Assembly: GCA_021741145.1 (NCBI GenBank)
Contig: JAIOYK010000017.1
Coordinates: 30,187-94,186, forward strand
Direction: 5' to 3'
Origin: Rhodospirillum sp.
Lineage (GTDB): Bacteria > Pseudomonadota > Alphaproteobacteria > Rhodospirillales > Rhodospirillaceae
DNA: 64,000 bases
This document shows positions 63,667 through 64,000 of this stretch, piece after piece. The translations under genes and the position numbers were made by a program. Positions within the stretch are counted from its first letter, which is position 1. Every line of letters starts with the position of its first letter. Below the pieces are notes generated by a model. That model saw nothing but the letters and a program-made list of their open reading frames with translations. It searched no databases and was not told the DNA's origin.

Positions 63667-64000
63667 GGGCGGGATCCTTTCGGGGGGAGGCGGTCGCGGG
63701 CGACCGGGCTCGGCGAAACTGGGCGGGGGAGACGCCTTCACATGGTGCGTCGCGACCGCCCTGAAAAGCTAGGGATGTGCCTGTGTGAAAACAAGGTTTC
63801 ACGTCGCCTCCGCGACCGGGAGGGCACCGTGATTCGTTTGAGTGGGATCTGGGCGGCCTTGGTGTGACACGTCACTTTGGTGAGGAGTAAAGAGGGGTAC
63901 CGAAAATTTTGGGATATAGGGGGAGATAAGGGGATTTATCGTGATGAAGCCAACACTTAGGCCGTGACTATCTCCCACTCTACGATTTTCATCCACGACA
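63667..64000. other. Window-end intergenic region
   Basis: 334 bp upstream of the aminopeptidase gene. The part from ~63880 is AT-richer, with GGGGAGATAAGGGGATTTATC, and probably carries a promoter. No gene start is supported before the window ends. Confidence 0.4.

Overview
The window is GC-rich DNA with long, tightly packed operons. It looks chromosomal and comes from an alphaproteobacterium, most likely a Rhodospirillales relative (Azospirillum/Magnetospirillum/Rhodospirillum-like). Reasons: a close match to the Azospirillum phenylpyruvate/indolepyruvate decarboxylase, a KorAB-type 2-oxoacid:ferredoxin oxidoreductase with a separate 2[4Fe-4S] ferredoxin, a CtaB-CtaA heme A branch, many PAS histidine kinases, and housekeeping genes (parE, prmA, DEAD-box helicase). 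The genus cannot be fixed from sequence reading alone. No tRNA, rRNA, CRISPR array, insertion sequence or prophage was found.

Layout. 0-2 kb: 3' end of a large secreted beta-solenoid/RTX-type protein. 2-12.4 kb: a catabolic and uptake locus. A FAD amine/amino-acid oxidase is divergent from an ATC-hydrolase-family gene across a duplicated palindromic operator. It is followed by a complete Liv-type ABC transporter (livK, terminator, livH-M-G-F), an SDR, an EamA exporter, a second ATC-hydrolase-family gene and an M20 amidohydrolase. 12.4-21 kb: a diguanylate cyclase, an ornithine-cyclodeaminase homologue, a small protein with its own terminator, prmA, an EF-hand protein, a TetR regulator and a PAS histidine kinase. 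21-25.1 kb: a minus-strand respiratory operon (35-aa membrane peptide, DUF420, divergent heme-copper oxidase subunit I, ctaB, ctaA).

25.5-38.4 kb: a DUF2189 membrane protein, then a signalling island on the minus strand. This holds two small periplasmic sulfite-oxidase-fold proteins without cysteine, a hybrid kinase, a 1362-aa multi-PAS/GAF hybrid kinase, a response regulator with a large helical N-terminal region, and a CZB chemoreceptor. 38.5-44 kb: an esterase, an N-terminally truncated COG4705 membrane protein, a ferritin-like protein, korB, korA and a divergent ferredoxin. 44-49 kb: GNAT, ipdC and a DEAD-box helicase with a repetitive basic tail.

49-64 kb: isochorismatase-family hydrolase, two tandem cyclic-nucleotide-domain proteins, TetR, GNAT, SRPBCC, parE, acyl-CoA thioesterase, a long intergenic region with a perfect CRP-type palindrome, an OmpA-like lipoprotein, a six-cysteine secreted protein, an alpha/beta hydrolase interrupted by five 24-bp in-frame repeats, a second DUF2189 protein, an orphan pseudopilin, a JmjC-type cupin preceded by three 28-bp repeats, and a Xaa-Pro aminopeptidase.

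The most interesting items are the cysteine-less SUOX-fold/hybrid-kinase operon, the heme-copper operon with an altered active site and a tiny subunit candidate, and the ATC-hydrolase transport locus with its double operator.
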